Source: Caryophanales bacterium UBA6769
GTDB lineage: Bacteria > Bacillota > Bacilli > Bacillales > UBA6769
Reading direction: 5' to 3'
Length of the DNA stretch: 22,457 nucleotides
Assembly (NCBI GenBank): GCA_002453275.1
Contig: DKGN01000127.1
Coordinates: 1 to 22,457, forward strand
Part shown: in pieces, positions 1 to 7,432 of the stretch
How positions within the stretch are numbered: the first letter of the stretch is position 1
How the letters are laid out: the number at the start of each line of letters is the position of its first letter
Notes under the pieces: generated by a model
Told to the model about the DNA's origin: nothing
The model's input: the letters and a program-made list of their open reading frames with translations, nothing else
Database searches by the model: none
Made by a program: the position numbers and the translations under genes

Positions 1-11
1 AGGGGGGAAAG

Positions 12-498
12 TTGAAAAAAGATTGTTACTGTTCGCTGGAATAATGTCATTAAGTTTGGGTGTTTTTGCAGCGTGCTGCTCAAATGATGGAGGAGAACAG
101 TCTGTAAATGACAACAATGGGATTAGCGAAAAAGAGGAAAAGGATGAATCTAATTCGTCCACAGATAATTTCAAGATCAAGTCGATTACTTCTTTGTAAC
201 AGATGTCACAATCAAGAACATCGGTGAAGAAACAATTGATACTAACGAATCGAAGGGTATTCTTGAAATTACTTCTTCGTTGGAAGGATCTGGATTTAGT
301 GATGTAGCAAGTTTTTTTGAGAGTTTTGAAGCGATTGAAGGTACACTAGAACGAGGGGAATCGATTTCAGGGCAAATGCTTTTTGAGGAAGAAGAGGCTA
401 GTACGTACTATATTAGATTTTCGGAAGGCTTGGTTGCCTCTAGCGCTGTTAAAAATCAAGCGATTTGGACATTTACTCTTGAAGAAGTAGGAAACTGA
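12..498 (+). pseudogene. Secreted lipoprotein gene, frameshifted
   Basis: A TTG start at 12 is preceded by AGGGGGG (1-7). The first frame encodes a short lipoprotein-type signal peptide (MKKRLLLFAG..., hydrophobic core, FAAC at residues 19-22; Phe at -3 is atypical for a lipobox). An acidic Ser/Asn/Glu-rich linker follows, and the frame stops at TAA 196-198. A second frame is open from 169 and continues, without a ribosome site of its own, to TGA 496-498. It reads VDYFFVTDVTIKNIGEE..., a beta-rich pattern like the extracellular DUF4352/telokin-like domain of Bacillus lipoproteins. Joined, the product would be about 162 residues. The shift lies between 169 and 195 and needs one extra base removed or two restored. 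It could be a true pseudogene, a sequencing error or, less likely, programmed frameshifting. The domain name is inferred from pattern only. Confidence 0.6.
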
Positions 499-766
499 TT
501 TTCTTTTGAAATGTTTAATTAAAATAAAATCTAAGAATGTTGTTTATGTCGCATTCAAAGGTTTTATTTTTTAGTTCTAGACAGTTCCTTTCTGAATGAA
601 TGACAAAAAACAGGACAGCTTAAACTTATTATAGGATAAGTAAGTCGGCTAATTTTTAATTTGCGATTATCTTCCATATAAGTATTTTAAGAAATTCCTG
701 AAAAATCGTATGCCTTTATAACAAGGTAACAATATTATTAAGTGTCAAAATGGGGGAAAAATAAAA

Positions 767-1720
767 ATGAAAATTGTATTCTTAGAATCTCTAGGAATTA
801 GTGATGAAGAGTTCAATAGAATATCAAAACCTTTAACTGATAAAGGCCATGAGTTAGTTGTATATGATGATGGGGAATCAGATGGTGAGACTCTTAAAAC
901 AAGGGTCAAGGATGCAGAGATTTTAGTGCTCGCTAATATGCCACTGAGTGGTGAAGTGATCGATGCTGCAGAAAAACTAAAATATATTTCAGTAGCCTTC
1001 ACTGGTTATGATCATATTGATTTAGAAAAGTGTAAAGAGAAAGGAATTCAAGTCTCAAATGCTGCAGGTTATAGCACAAAATCTGTAGCAGAACTTACTT
1101 TTGGATTAATCATTGCACTGTTACGTAGTATTGTACCTTTAGAAGATGTAGTCAGAGAGGGAGGTACAAAGGATGGCTACAGACAGACTGATTTAAGTGG
1201 TAAAACCCTGGGAGTATTAGGAACTGGAGACATAGGCGGTGCAGTAGCTGAATTAGGTTTAGCATTTGGTTGTAACGTCATTGCTTATAATAGAAGCGAA
1301 AAGCAAGAACTGATAGATAAAGGTGTAGAATATAAGTCGTTAGATGAAGTCTTAAAGACGAGTGATATTGTCACGATTCATACACCACTAACAGATGAAA
1401 CGAAAAACTTAATTGATAAGGATAAGTTAGCATTGATGAAAGCTAGTTCATTCTTAATCAACACAGCAGTTGGACCGATTGTTGATAATGATGCATTGGC
1501 AGAAGCACTGCACAATGGGACAATCGCTGGCGCTGGCTTGGATAGAGTGGATATGGAACCACCAATCCCAGCAGATTACCCTATCTTAGCTGCTCCGAAT
1601 ACTGTTCTTGTTCCACATATCGGATATGCAACAGATGAAGCGATGGTAAGAAGAGCCGAAATTACATTTAACAATATTGTTAAATGGGAAAAAGGTGAAC
1701 AAGAAAATATAGTTCTTTAA
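767..1720 (+). CDS. NAD(P)-dependent D-2-hydroxyacid dehydrogenase family protein with altered catalytic Arg
   Basis: 317 aa, the usual length for D-isomer-specific 2-hydroxyacid dehydrogenases, which interconvert 2-keto acids and D-2-hydroxy acids in the cytoplasm. The N-terminal catalytic half is followed by a Rossmann domain with GTGDIG at 152-157 after TLGVL. The end of beta-2 reads AYNRS (173-177) rather than an acidic residue, which may favour NADP. Two of the three family catalytic residues are present: E264 (in DMEPP) and H284 (in VPHIG). The Arg of the usual NTARG motif is V235 (INTAVGPIVD, codon gtt at 1469-1471). That Arg normally binds the substrate carboxylate, so activity may be lost or changed. 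ATG 767 follows GGGGG at 752-756. The gene is monocistronic, closed by the terminator at 1731. The true substrate is unknown. Confidence 0.85.
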   Translation: MKIVFLESLGISDEEFNRISKPLTDKGHELVVYDDGESDGETLKTRVKDAEILVLANMPLSGEVIDAAEKLKYISVAFTGYDHIDLEKCKEKGIQVSNAAGYSTKSVAELTFGLIIALLRSIVPLEDVVREGGTKDGYRQTDLSGKTLGVLGTGDIGGAVAELGLAFGCNVIAYNRSEKQELIDKGVEYKSLDEVLKTSDIVTIHTPLTDETKNLIDKDKLALMKASSFLINTAVGPIVDNDALAEALHNGTIAGAGLDRVDMEPPIPADYPILAAPNTVLVPHIGYATDEAMVRRAEITFNNIVKWEKGEQENIVL

Positions 1721-1730
1721 AATATCTCAA

Positions 1731-1759
1731 AAAAACCTATCGTCACGGTAGGTTTTTTT
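1731..1759 (+). terminator. Rho-independent terminator of the dehydrogenase gene
   Basis: Stem AACCTATCG / CGGTAGGTT (9 bp, one wobble pair) with a TCA loop, flanked by A-run and T7, starting 11 bases after the stop codon. Confidence 0.85.
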
Positions 1760-2106
1760 GGCGAGTGGTTTTTTATAATGCCATAAACACATTTCGATAT
1801 CACTATCGTATTTATTAATCTAATTCGTTATACTACATATCCCCTGAAGCATTCCTCATAACCCCATGGATGCATTATACTTGAACTTAGAGGGATGATG
1901 GCTAATTTGTCTAGGTTACGAATTAATAAACCTTCTTTTAGTCTTTTGTTGTTAAAATATTAATCACTTGTTTATTCACTTTATAAACAAATTTTCCCTT
2001 AAACATTTCTGAAATCATTTGGAAAGAAATCTACGAATAAATCAGTCTTTATTTTATAAAAATACGAATAACGCTCAATCCCTTACAGGACAAGCGCTTT
2101 ACTAGA
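1760..2106. other. Intergenic stretch without recognised features
   Basis: About 350 AT-rich bases between the dehydrogenase terminator and the tRNA. I see no open frame with a ribosome site, no RNA gene and no clear repeat. There is no obvious T-rich hairpin downstream of the tRNA on the minus strand either. Confidence 0.5.
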
Positions 2107-2180
2107 TCGGGATGACAGGATTTGAACCTGCGACCTCGTGCACCCCATGCACGCGCGCTACCAAGCTACGCTACATCCCG
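2107..2180 (-). tRNA. tRNA-Pro (anticodon GGG)
   Basis: The minus strand folds into a complete cloverleaf. The acceptor arm is CGGGATG/CATCCCG, the D-stem GCGT/GCGC, and the anticodon stem CGTGC/GCACG with loop ATGGGGT, giving anticodon GGG at 34-36. The variable loop is AGGTC and the T-arm GCAGG-TTCGAAT-CCTGT. The discriminator base is A (2107). The following bases are TCT, so CCA is not encoded and must be added after transcription. It is a lone tRNA, not part of a cluster, and should decode CCC/CCU. Confidence 0.95.
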
Positions 2181-2243
2181 AATATGATAAAAGTAAAAAG
2201 CGAACATGCGTGTTCATTTTTAGTTTAGCATAGTTCTTGTTTT

Positions 2244-2281
2244 TTCACTAGTGAACTTTGCTATAATGAAACTAATGATTA
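2244..2281 (+). promoter_or_regulatory. Promoter of the zur-like gene with two dyads
   Basis: TATAAT at 2262-2267 is a consensus -10; the -35 is poor (TTGTTT at 2237-2242, 19-base spacer). A perfect 12-bp palindrome TTCACTAGTGAA occupies 2244-2255, just upstream of the -10. TAATGATTA (2273-2281) lies near the expected start of transcription; it has the AATnATT core of Fur-family boxes and fits autoregulation. The core match is seen; binding is inferred. Confidence 0.5.
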
Positions 2282-2320
2282 TAGAACGAAGTTATTATGA
2301 AAGCAATTGGGGATAAAACG

Positions 2321-2734
2321 ATGAATTATGCTCAATCTATGCAAATTTTAAAAGAAAATGGCTATAAACAGACGGATAAACGCGAAGAAATGATGCGTAT
2401 TTTTGTGCGGGAACGAAAACGTTATTTATCGGCAAAGGCTGTTTTGGAGCTTATGCAACAGGTTTATCCGGAATTAAGTTTTGATACAGTGTATCGTAAC
2501 CTTACCTTATTTGAGGAACTAGAGATGATTGAGGCAACTGAATTAAATGGGGAACGTATTTTTCGTCTTCATTGTGCTGCTGATGATCACCATCATCATT
2601 TAATTTGCTTATCATGTGGGAAGTCGCGAATGATTGATTTGTGCCCGCTTGATGCCCTTGAAGAGAAGCCGAAAGAGTTTACGATTACTGATCATAAATT
2701 TGAATTATATGGGTACTGCCAAGAATGTGGCTGA
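2321..2734 (+). CDS. zur: Fur-family metalloregulator, Zur type
   Basis: 137 aa from ATG 2321, preferred over the in-frame ATG at 2297 because GGGGA (2309-2313) sits 7 bases before it. The N-terminal winged helix ends in the family signature LSFDTVYRNL (52-61). The C-terminal dimerisation and metal domain has HHHH (90-93), then C96xxC99 and C133xxC136, the structural Zn site. The pattern ENGYKQTDKREEM, HHHHLICLSCGK and HKFELYGYC resembles B. subtilis Zur more than Fur or PerR. Expected role: Zn-dependent repression of zinc uptake genes. No zinc transporter genes are adjacent, so assignment rests on sequence alone. The membrane protein gene follows after 22 bp, probably co-transcribed. Confidence 0.8.
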   Translation: MNYAQSMQILKENGYKQTDKREEMMRIFVRERKRYLSAKAVLELMQQVYPELSFDTVYRNLTLFEELEMIEATELNGERIFRLHCAADDHHHHLICLSCGKSRMIDLCPLDALEEKPKEFTITDHKFELYGYCQECG

Positions 2735-2756
2735 TCATGAAGTGGTGGGGGAAACG

Positions 2757-3704
2757 ATGAAGAAGCTAGGTTGTTTTGGAATATTGCTTGTACTGGTAGG
2801 TTTTATCGCGTATGGGTTGTATGTATCGTGGGGGATTACCGGTATATTGGTGTTAGTCATTGGTGCGAGTGCAATTTCTGGTGTTCTTGCGGTTCGACTA
2901 CGAAGGACAGAGGGGCATGAAGAAGCTGAAAGAGATAAAGAAGAAACGACTGATCCGATTAGTTCCACAGGTCAGCCAGTCACTCAGGATCCTGATTCAT
3001 TACTTGCACATTTCCGCAACATGCATGAGAAACGTAGTCAAGTGAAAAGGGATGACAGCAGTCTTCAACTTGATGAAAATGATGAAGCGTTTCAACGGGC
3101 TGTTGAAGAAGTAAAAAAGATGGAGTATGCTGATGATTCCTCTCGTATGAAGTGGGTTACAACGTTTGAGAATTATACGACTCAATTTGCGCAACGCGCT
3201 CAGTTGAAAACAAAAGATCCGCTTATGCAGCGATTGAATCCTTTGTTTATTATGAATGGTTTTTTGTATTTACGTGTGTTTGTCAATTTACTTGAGATTG
3301 CACATAAAATGGAGCGGGTAGATTCGTCACATATTAAAAATCTGGATGACGTTTTGGCAGGCGTTTCAAAAGAAGAATACGAACGAATGAATCGAGTGAT
3401 TGCATTACACTATGTTGATTTGTTTGTCTCGGATCATGCAGTTTCAGTATATTTTGATGATACGTTTACGAAAAGCTCTTTAATAACGTCTGTAATAGAA
3501 GGACTTAGCTTTGGGAAACGGGAGAAACTTTTGCTGCAATCGATTACGACTGATACAGAATATGTCGATGTTTTATTAGGTCAATTACAAATGGAACGAG
3601 GAAATAAACAATTGATTGACTTAGCAAAAACAGCATTTGAAAATACGCACCAACGCTTAAGTGAAAAGTTAATTGCTGAGTTAAACAACCAAGCTCGTCA
3701 TTGA
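2757..3704 (+). CDS. Membrane protein of unknown function, two N-terminal TM segments
   Basis: 315 aa from ATG 2757, preceded by GGTGGGGG (2743-2750). Upstream in-frame codons overlap zur and lack a ribosome site. Two hydrophobic segments (about residues 4-23 and 27-48) are separated by a very short turn, so most of the protein lies on one side of the membrane. An acidic, charged linker (about 50-75) precedes a largely helical region of about 230 residues with many Glu/Lys. The tail LIAELNNQARH overlaps the terminator. I do not recognise a family and see no catalytic motif. Its only contextual clue is co-transcription with the zur-like regulator. Confidence 0.75.
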   Translation: MKKLGCFGILLVLVGFIAYGLYVSWGITGILVLVIGASAISGVLAVRLRRTEGHEEAERDKEETTDPISSTGQPVTQDPDSLLAHFRNMHEKRSQVKRDDSSLQLDENDEAFQRAVEEVKKMEYADDSSRMKWVTTFENYTTQFAQRAQLKTKDPLMQRLNPLFIMNGFLYLRVFVNLLEIAHKMERVDSSHIKNLDDVLAGVSKEEYERMNRVIALHYVDLFVSDHAVSVYFDDTFTKSSLITSVIEGLSFGKREKLLLQSITTDTEYVDVLLGQLQMERGNKQLIDLAKTAFENTHQRLSEKLIAELNNQARH

Positions 3705-3720
3705 GCTTGGTTGAATTTTT
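3683..3720 (+). terminator. Terminator overlapping the end of the membrane protein gene
   Basis: 11-bp perfect stem CAACCAAGCTC (3686-3696) / GAGCTTGGTTG (3703-3713) with a 6-base loop, then AATTTTT. The stop codon is inside the hairpin. It may partly serve the convergent 66-aa gene too. Confidence 0.85.
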
Positions 3721-3919
3721 ATGTCGTTCCCTTTGCATGGCTTTTGACTCCATCATGATAACCTTCCTCATACACTCTTCTGAGCGCGCGCTGCAATCGA
3801 ATGACTTGTAAGTCGTGATCTAGTTTTCGCTCTCTTTTAATTTCAATAATTGAAATCTCTTCTTCGTCTTGAAATGTTCGGTTGACGAGTTGTTTTGCTT
3901 CTTTATAAAAAAGGCGCAA
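3719..3919 (-). CDS. Small conserved-looking protein of unknown function (66 aa)
   Basis: TTG start (3919-3917) preceded 8 bases upstream by GGGAGG (complement of 3928-3933), a strong ribosome site that supports translation. The product is highly charged and helical, with alternating Glu/Arg/Lys (EEEISIIEIKRERKLDHD) and a C-terminal RRVYEEGYHDG segment; no TM, no Cys. I do not recognise the family. It stands alone, convergent with the membrane protein gene. Confidence 0.6.
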   Translation of the reverse strand: MRLFYKEAKQLVNRTFQDEEEISIIEIKRERKLDHDLQVIRLQRALRRVYEEGYHDGVKSHAKGTT

Positions 3920-4023
3920 CGTTAAAACCTCCCGATGTTCTCAATTAAGAACGATTTATTCCATATTAACAAGTTTTATTTAAAAACACAAGAAGTAATC
4001 CTCGTTTATCTCAATGAAAGAAA

Positions 4024-4069
4024 TAAAAAAACTAAGTATGTTCTTTGGATAGAACAAACTTAGTTTTTA
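4024..4069 (-). terminator. Terminator of the GGDEF gene
   Basis: On the minus strand AAAAACTAAGT pairs with ACTTAGTTTTTT, and an inner TTGTTCT/AGAACAT helix extends it. The stop codon lies in the first arm, and the T-run forms the 3' end. It is nearly symmetrical and could work in both directions. Confidence 0.8.
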
Positions 4070-5317
4070 TCGTTGTGTCTCTAAGTGTCCGAAAAATCGG
4101 AAGGTGTTTTTTCCATTTTGCTTTGCGTTATACATAGCCATATCAGCATTCATCATGAGTTCTTCTGCTGTTAAACCTTCGTCAGGGAAGAGTGATGCTC
4201 CGATACTAGCAGTGATTTTAAAATGAACATTCGAAATCGTAAATTGTTGTTGGAAGAGCTCAAGAATTAATTTTGTTTCAACATAAGCTTCGTGAAAGTA
4301 ATGAAGGTCGTTGATAAGGATCGTAAATTCATCGCCGCCTAACCTAGAGACAACAGTTCTTTTATTGACATGTTTTGTTAAACGATTTGCTATTAATTTA
4401 AGAAGTTTGTCCCCAGATGAGTGTCCAAGTGTATCGTTCACTTGCTTAAATCCGTCAAGGTCAAGAAATAAGACAGCTAACATGTTTTTCTTTTCTTGAG
4501 CATCTTTAATTGCATTCGTTAAAATTTCTTCAAAATAGCGTCGATTTGGAAGTTCGGTTAGCGGATCATGGTACGCATAGAAATTAATCAATTCCTCTGC
4601 TTGTTTTCGTTCGGTAATGTCACGAGAAATTCCACAAAAGCCGATAGGTTTGCCGACTTCATTATAAAGAAGATTGATCGATACTTCGGCATTAAAGAGC
4701 TCACCCGTTTTCGTTACATACTGAAGTTCTAGTTTATCGGATGACTTTCTCGTTTGATATACATCTACATAATAGTTATACACTTTTTCAGATGTTTCCG
4801 GTGATATGTAATTTCGAAAATTCATTCCAATTAGTTCGAACTCGTTGTAGCCTAGCATATCACGCAATGCGCCGTTGAAAAATGTTAAGTTCCCATTTAA
4901 ATCACTTTCATAGTAACCGTCCTTGATATTTTCTAAAATTTGCTTATGTTTTTGTTCGATATTTAATAAATGTTCTCGAAAGCCAAGCCACATGCGTACG
5001 AAGTGTAAGATCATGCGTAACGCAGTTCGAATGGCGGCAAGATCACCTTCCATTGCAACGGTAAAAACGGGTTCTCCTTTATACGTGATCGAAATGTAGC
5101 CACCGTTGCTTAATGAAAAGAAATTAGGAAAAAGCATAATGTCATCCTCTGAAGAGGGTGATGCATTTGTGATAGGAAAGCTCTTGCCTATGATTGACGT
5201 CTCAGAGGATGCAAAAATAACGTGATCTTCCTTAAACATAAATGTATGTAATTTAGTTTCTTCATATAAATTGATACAGATATATTCTGCTAATGCTTGG
5301 GTTGTAAAGTGTCTCAT
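4067..5317 (-). CDS. Diguanylate cyclase: sensor domain-PAS-GGDEF
   Basis: 416 aa from ATG at 5317, with AAGGTGA 5 bases before it; an in-frame GTG at 5326 overlaps that site. Residues 1-115 resemble the sugar-diacid recognition domain found at the N-terminus of CdaR regulators (weak, pattern only). Residues 125-235 are a PAS domain with a PAC end (GISRDITERKQAEE), and 245-412 are GGDEF. Active-site signatures are intact: HDPLTELPNRR (250-260), LDLDGFKQVNDTLGHS (285-300) and GGDEF (327-331). It should make c-di-GMP from two GTP. The inhibitory RxxD site is absent: Asn and Thr occupy those positions. There is no EAL domain and no TM segment, so it is a cytosolic sensor. It lies 43 bp after the MFS gene with no terminator between, probably one transcript. 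Confidence 0.9.
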   Translation of the reverse strand: MRHFTTQALAEYICINLYEETKLHTFMFKEDHVIFASSETSIIGKSFPITNASPSSEDDIMLFPNFFSLSNGGYISITYKGEPVFTVAMEGDLAAIRTALRMILHFVRMWLGFREHLLNIEQKHKQILENIKDGYYESDLNGNLTFFNGALRDMLGYNEFELIGMNFRNYISPETSEKVYNYYVDVYQTRKSSDKLELQYVTKTGELFNAEVSINLLYNEVGKPIGFCGISRDITERKQAEELINFYAYHDPLTELPNRRYFEEILTNAIKDAQEKKNMLAVLFLDLDGFKQVNDTLGHSSGDKLLKLIANRLTKHVNKRTVVSRLGGDEFTILINDLHYFHEAYVETKLILELFQQQFTISNVHFKITASIGASLFPDEGLTAEELMMNADMAMYNAKQNGKNTFRFFGHLETQR

Positions 5318-5360
5318 TATGATCACCTTCCCAAATATTTGATGAAATGATGAATCATCG

Positions 5361-6599
5361 TTAGAACGTTTTCTTTATATTCAGCGTTTGTTTTGTCCTT
5401 TTCCCACTGTTCACGTGGAGTAAAGCAGCTAACCCAATTCCAATTACTAGAATAATCGTCAATAGTAGGAAGGCACTTTTGAAACCGCCTAAATCTTCGA
5501 TGAGCCAACCAGATACGATAGGACCAATTAATTGACCAAAAGCAAAATAAAAGGTGACGTAACTAAACGCAATTGGCATATCTTGTTCATGATCGACTTG
5601 GTCCATACTTGAAGCTTGTACGAGTGTAAATAAGCCAGAAACAGTACTACTTAACACGATCATATGGAGTGTAAATCCGAGCAACGATTGACTCATTAAT
5701 GTGATTGACATTGAAATACACGTTAATGTCATTGTTAAAATGATTGCATTGCTTCGACCGACACGGTCTGATATATATCCCCAAATTGGACTACTAAAAA
5801 TTGAGATAATACCATTCAATGCGACCAATTGTCCTGCTCGTTTCGGATCAATTCCGTATTCAAGCATATAACTCATAATGAAGGTTGATTGAGCGAGATA
5901 GGTTAAACCGACAATCCCATAAATAAGACCGACGAGAATCAAATTACCATTTGTATAGATTTTTATTGGAGACGTTCGAGTTACTGATGCCGAAGTATCA
6001 GTTTGTTCGTCTCTATTAGTAGGTGGGTTTTGGATAAAAATTAAAATCATAATGAATGTAATAAAGCCAATAAGTGAGAAGAAAACCCAAGCGTATCGCC
6101 ATCCGTCATCGGGAAAGAGAATGTTTAAATAGGGTACGAGTAATCCCGTTAGTAATCCTCCAATTCCAACACCACTCGTCATAAGTCCAATGACAAACCC
6201 CCGTTTACTCGGAAACCAAGCAGTCACGGTTGCGATAAGGGTCGTAAATGTAAAAGCGGTTCCAATTCCAAGTAGAAGCATAAAAACGATGCTCATTGCA
6301 TAGCCTTGACTAAAGGCAAGTCCTAAAAAACTAATTGTTGTACATGAAATGCCGGAAAGCATTGTTTTTCTTCCACCCCATTTAGCGGCGACAATACCTG
6401 CCACTAAGACGAGACTTAAATATCCAAGAGAAGTAATCGTCCCTAGAAAGCCAGATTGCTTATAGGATAAAGATAAACTATCACTCATATATGGAAGAAT
6501 GACACCGTAAGACATTCTTGCAAATGCGATGGCCACCATCGTTGTTAACATTCCAGTTATGACATAAATCAAAAATTTGCTTGATGTCTTTGTACTCAT
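5361..6599 (-). CDS. MFS transporter, YbfB-like
   Basis: 412 aa from ATG at 6599, which has AAAGGAGA (6607-6614) at 7 bases; an upstream in-frame start at 6620 has none. About 12 hydrophobic segments are visible, with a hydrophilic central loop (NRDEQTDTSASVTRTSP). The first helix reads AFARMSYGVILPYM, a pattern I associate with YbfB/YjiJ-type MFS proteins. The loop after helix 2 reads AAKWGGRKTM and the second half has GYISDRVGRSNA, both MFS A-motif-like. The substrate is unknown; efflux or uptake of a small molecule is the family role. Transcribed from the consensus promoter at 6658-6686, probably together with the GGDEF gene. Confidence 0.85.
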   Translation of the reverse strand: MSTKTSSKFLIYVITGMLTTMVAIAFARMSYGVILPYMSDSLSLSYKQSGFLGTITSLGYLSLVLVAGIVAAKWGGRKTMLSGISCTTISFLGLAFSQGYAMSIVFMLLLGIGTAFTFTTLIATVTAWFPSKRGFVIGLMTSGVGIGGLLTGLLVPYLNILFPDDGWRYAWVFFSLIGFITFIMILIFIQNPPTNRDEQTDTSASVTRTSPIKIYTNGNLILVGLIYGIVGLTYLAQSTFIMSYMLEYGIDPKRAGQLVALNGIISIFSSPIWGYISDRVGRSNAIILTMTLTCISMSITLMSQSLLGFTLHMIVLSSTVSGLFTLVQASSMDQVDHEQDMPIAFSYVTFYFAFGQLIGPIVSGWLIEDLGGFKSAFLLLTIILVIGIGLAALLHVNSGKRTKQTLNIKKTF

Positions 6600-6657
6600 G
6601 TAGTAATCTCCTTTAGTCAAATGCCAACATTAGAAAGATTCTTACAACTTTCTTTAG

Positions 6658-6686
6658 ATTATAGTACATACTAGGAACTACGTCAA
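6658..6686 (-). promoter_or_regulatory. Sigma-A promoter of the MFS-GGDEF unit
   Basis: On the minus strand TTGACG (6686-6681), 17-base spacer, TATAAT (6663-6658). Transcription should begin near 6651, about 50 bases before the MFS start. A second TATAAT (6719-6714) has only a weak -35. Confidence 0.8.
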
Positions 6687-6740
6687 AAATACTAGTCGGC
6701 TGATTTGACATCTATTATAGTTTGATATTTTTTGTAGATT

Positions 6741-6774
6741 AAAAGAAAATAAACTTACCAAATGGTAAGTTTTA
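6741..6774 (-). terminator. Terminator of the Spo0E-like gene
   Basis: The stem AACTTACC/GGTAAGTT around AAAT (within palindrome 6751-6772) overlaps the stop codon. On the minus strand it is followed by TTATTTTCTTTTA. Confidence 0.75.
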
Positions 6775-6960
6775 GCTGCGTATTCTTCTTTTAAAAATTT
6801 GTATTTGGTAAGTATAGATAAGCTTGTCCAATTCTTCACTACATTTTAACGTTTCTCTACTTGTTAACCCTGTTTTTTCCCCCGATGTAATCATTTCTTT
6901 TCTTTTACACTCAATGTTAAACAGCATATTTTTCGCTGTTGATTCCTTTATGAGTAGCAT
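6772..6960 (-). CDS. Spo0E-like sporulation regulatory phosphatase
   Basis: 62 aa. The family dephosphorylates Spo0A~P, delaying sporulation and other Spo0A-dependent states such as matrix production. The two-helix hairpin typical of Spo0E-like proteins is visible: helix 1 IECKRKEMITSGEKTGLTS, then helix 2 with the family motif S-x-E-L-D (SEELDKLIYTYQ, residues 41-52). ATG at 6960 has AAGGGGA 8-9 bases upstream. A CATTTAC-N7-GTAAATG dyad (6996-7016) lies over its probable promoter (TTTACA-N17-TACATT on the minus strand). It is divergent from the 52-aa gene. Confidence 0.8.
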   Translation of the reverse strand: MLLIKESTAKNMLFNIECKRKEMITSGEKTGLTSRETLKCSEELDKLIYTYQIQIFKRRIRS

Positions 6961-6995
6961 TGTTGAAATCCCCTTTATTAAATTCTCCTTCTTTC

Positions 6996-7016
6996 CATTT
7001 ACTAATAATGTAAATG
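6996..7016. promoter_or_regulatory. Inverted repeat upstream of the Spo0E-like gene
   Basis: CATTTAC-TAATAAT-GTAAATG, a perfect 7-bp dyad placed 36-56 bases before the start codon and overlapping a candidate -10. It may be an operator; no known regulator box is recognised. Confidence 0.4.
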
Positions 7017-7177
7017 ATGCGTGTTTTTTTGTAAATAGTTACGACAAATAAAGACATGAATCGCAGTGAATAATTTGTCACAATTTTGCATTATAGATAA
7101 GCAGTTTTTCCCATCAGGTTTGTCTTTCGCAAAAAAAGGTTAAAATAGGATAAAACAAGAAGTTAGAGGTGAAAGTC

Positions 7178-7336
7178 ATGCAATTTTTTTGTGATAAATG
7201 CTATAAGAAAGTAAGTGGTGAACTCTTCACTTTTCAAAAAGGGAAGTGGTATGCTGGTCATGAGTGGTGCATGATGCTTTTAAAAGAGAAATACCGAGAC
7301 ATCGGAGAAGAAATCATTCTGGAACGAGTGGATTAA
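7178..7336 (+). CDS. 52-aa protein with CxxC...HxxC zinc-finger pattern
   Basis: ATG 7178 is preceded by AGAGGTGA, a good ribosome site. The product is MQFFCDKCYKKVSGEL... with C5xxC8 and H28xxC31, a C-x2-C-x19-H-x2-C pattern suited to one zinc ion, then an acidic helical tail (KEKYRDIGEEIILERVD). The spacing equals that of the first finger of LIM domains, though the similarity may be coincidental. I do not recognise the protein. It stands alone between a divergent Spo0E-like gene and a convergent Gly/Tyr-rich gene. Confidence 0.65.
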   Translation: MQFFCDKCYKKVSGELFTFQKGKWYAGHEWCMMLLKEKYRDIGEEIILERVD

Positions 7337-7407
7337 AGGGTACAAGAGAGGTAATAGGTCAAAAGACTCTCTCTTACGATATAAAGGCATTGCAATCGCA
7401 ACAAATG

Positions 7408-7427
7408 AAGGGGGAGCCATCCCCCTT
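7408..7427 (-). terminator. GC-rich hairpin after the Gly/Tyr-rich gene
   Basis: Perfect 8-bp stem AAGGGGGA/TCCCCCTT with a 4-base loop, 5 bases past the stop codon. No long T-run follows (CATTTGTTG), so it may be a weak terminator or an mRNA-stabilising hairpin. Confidence 0.55.
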
Positions 7428-7432
7428 ATGAA

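Noticed and set aside
2634..2756. N-terminal extension of the membrane protein into zur
   Set aside because: Lies wholly in another frame of zur; a strong ribosome site and ATG occur at 2743-2759.
6824..7051. 75-aa plus-strand frame opposite the Spo0E-like gene
   Set aside because: Antisense to a gene with a family motif and a good ribosome site; no site of its own.
7075..7099. TTGTCA with TTATAG as a promoter for the 52-aa gene
   Set aside because: Spacing is only about 10 bases; no acceptable -10 lies at 16-18 bases.
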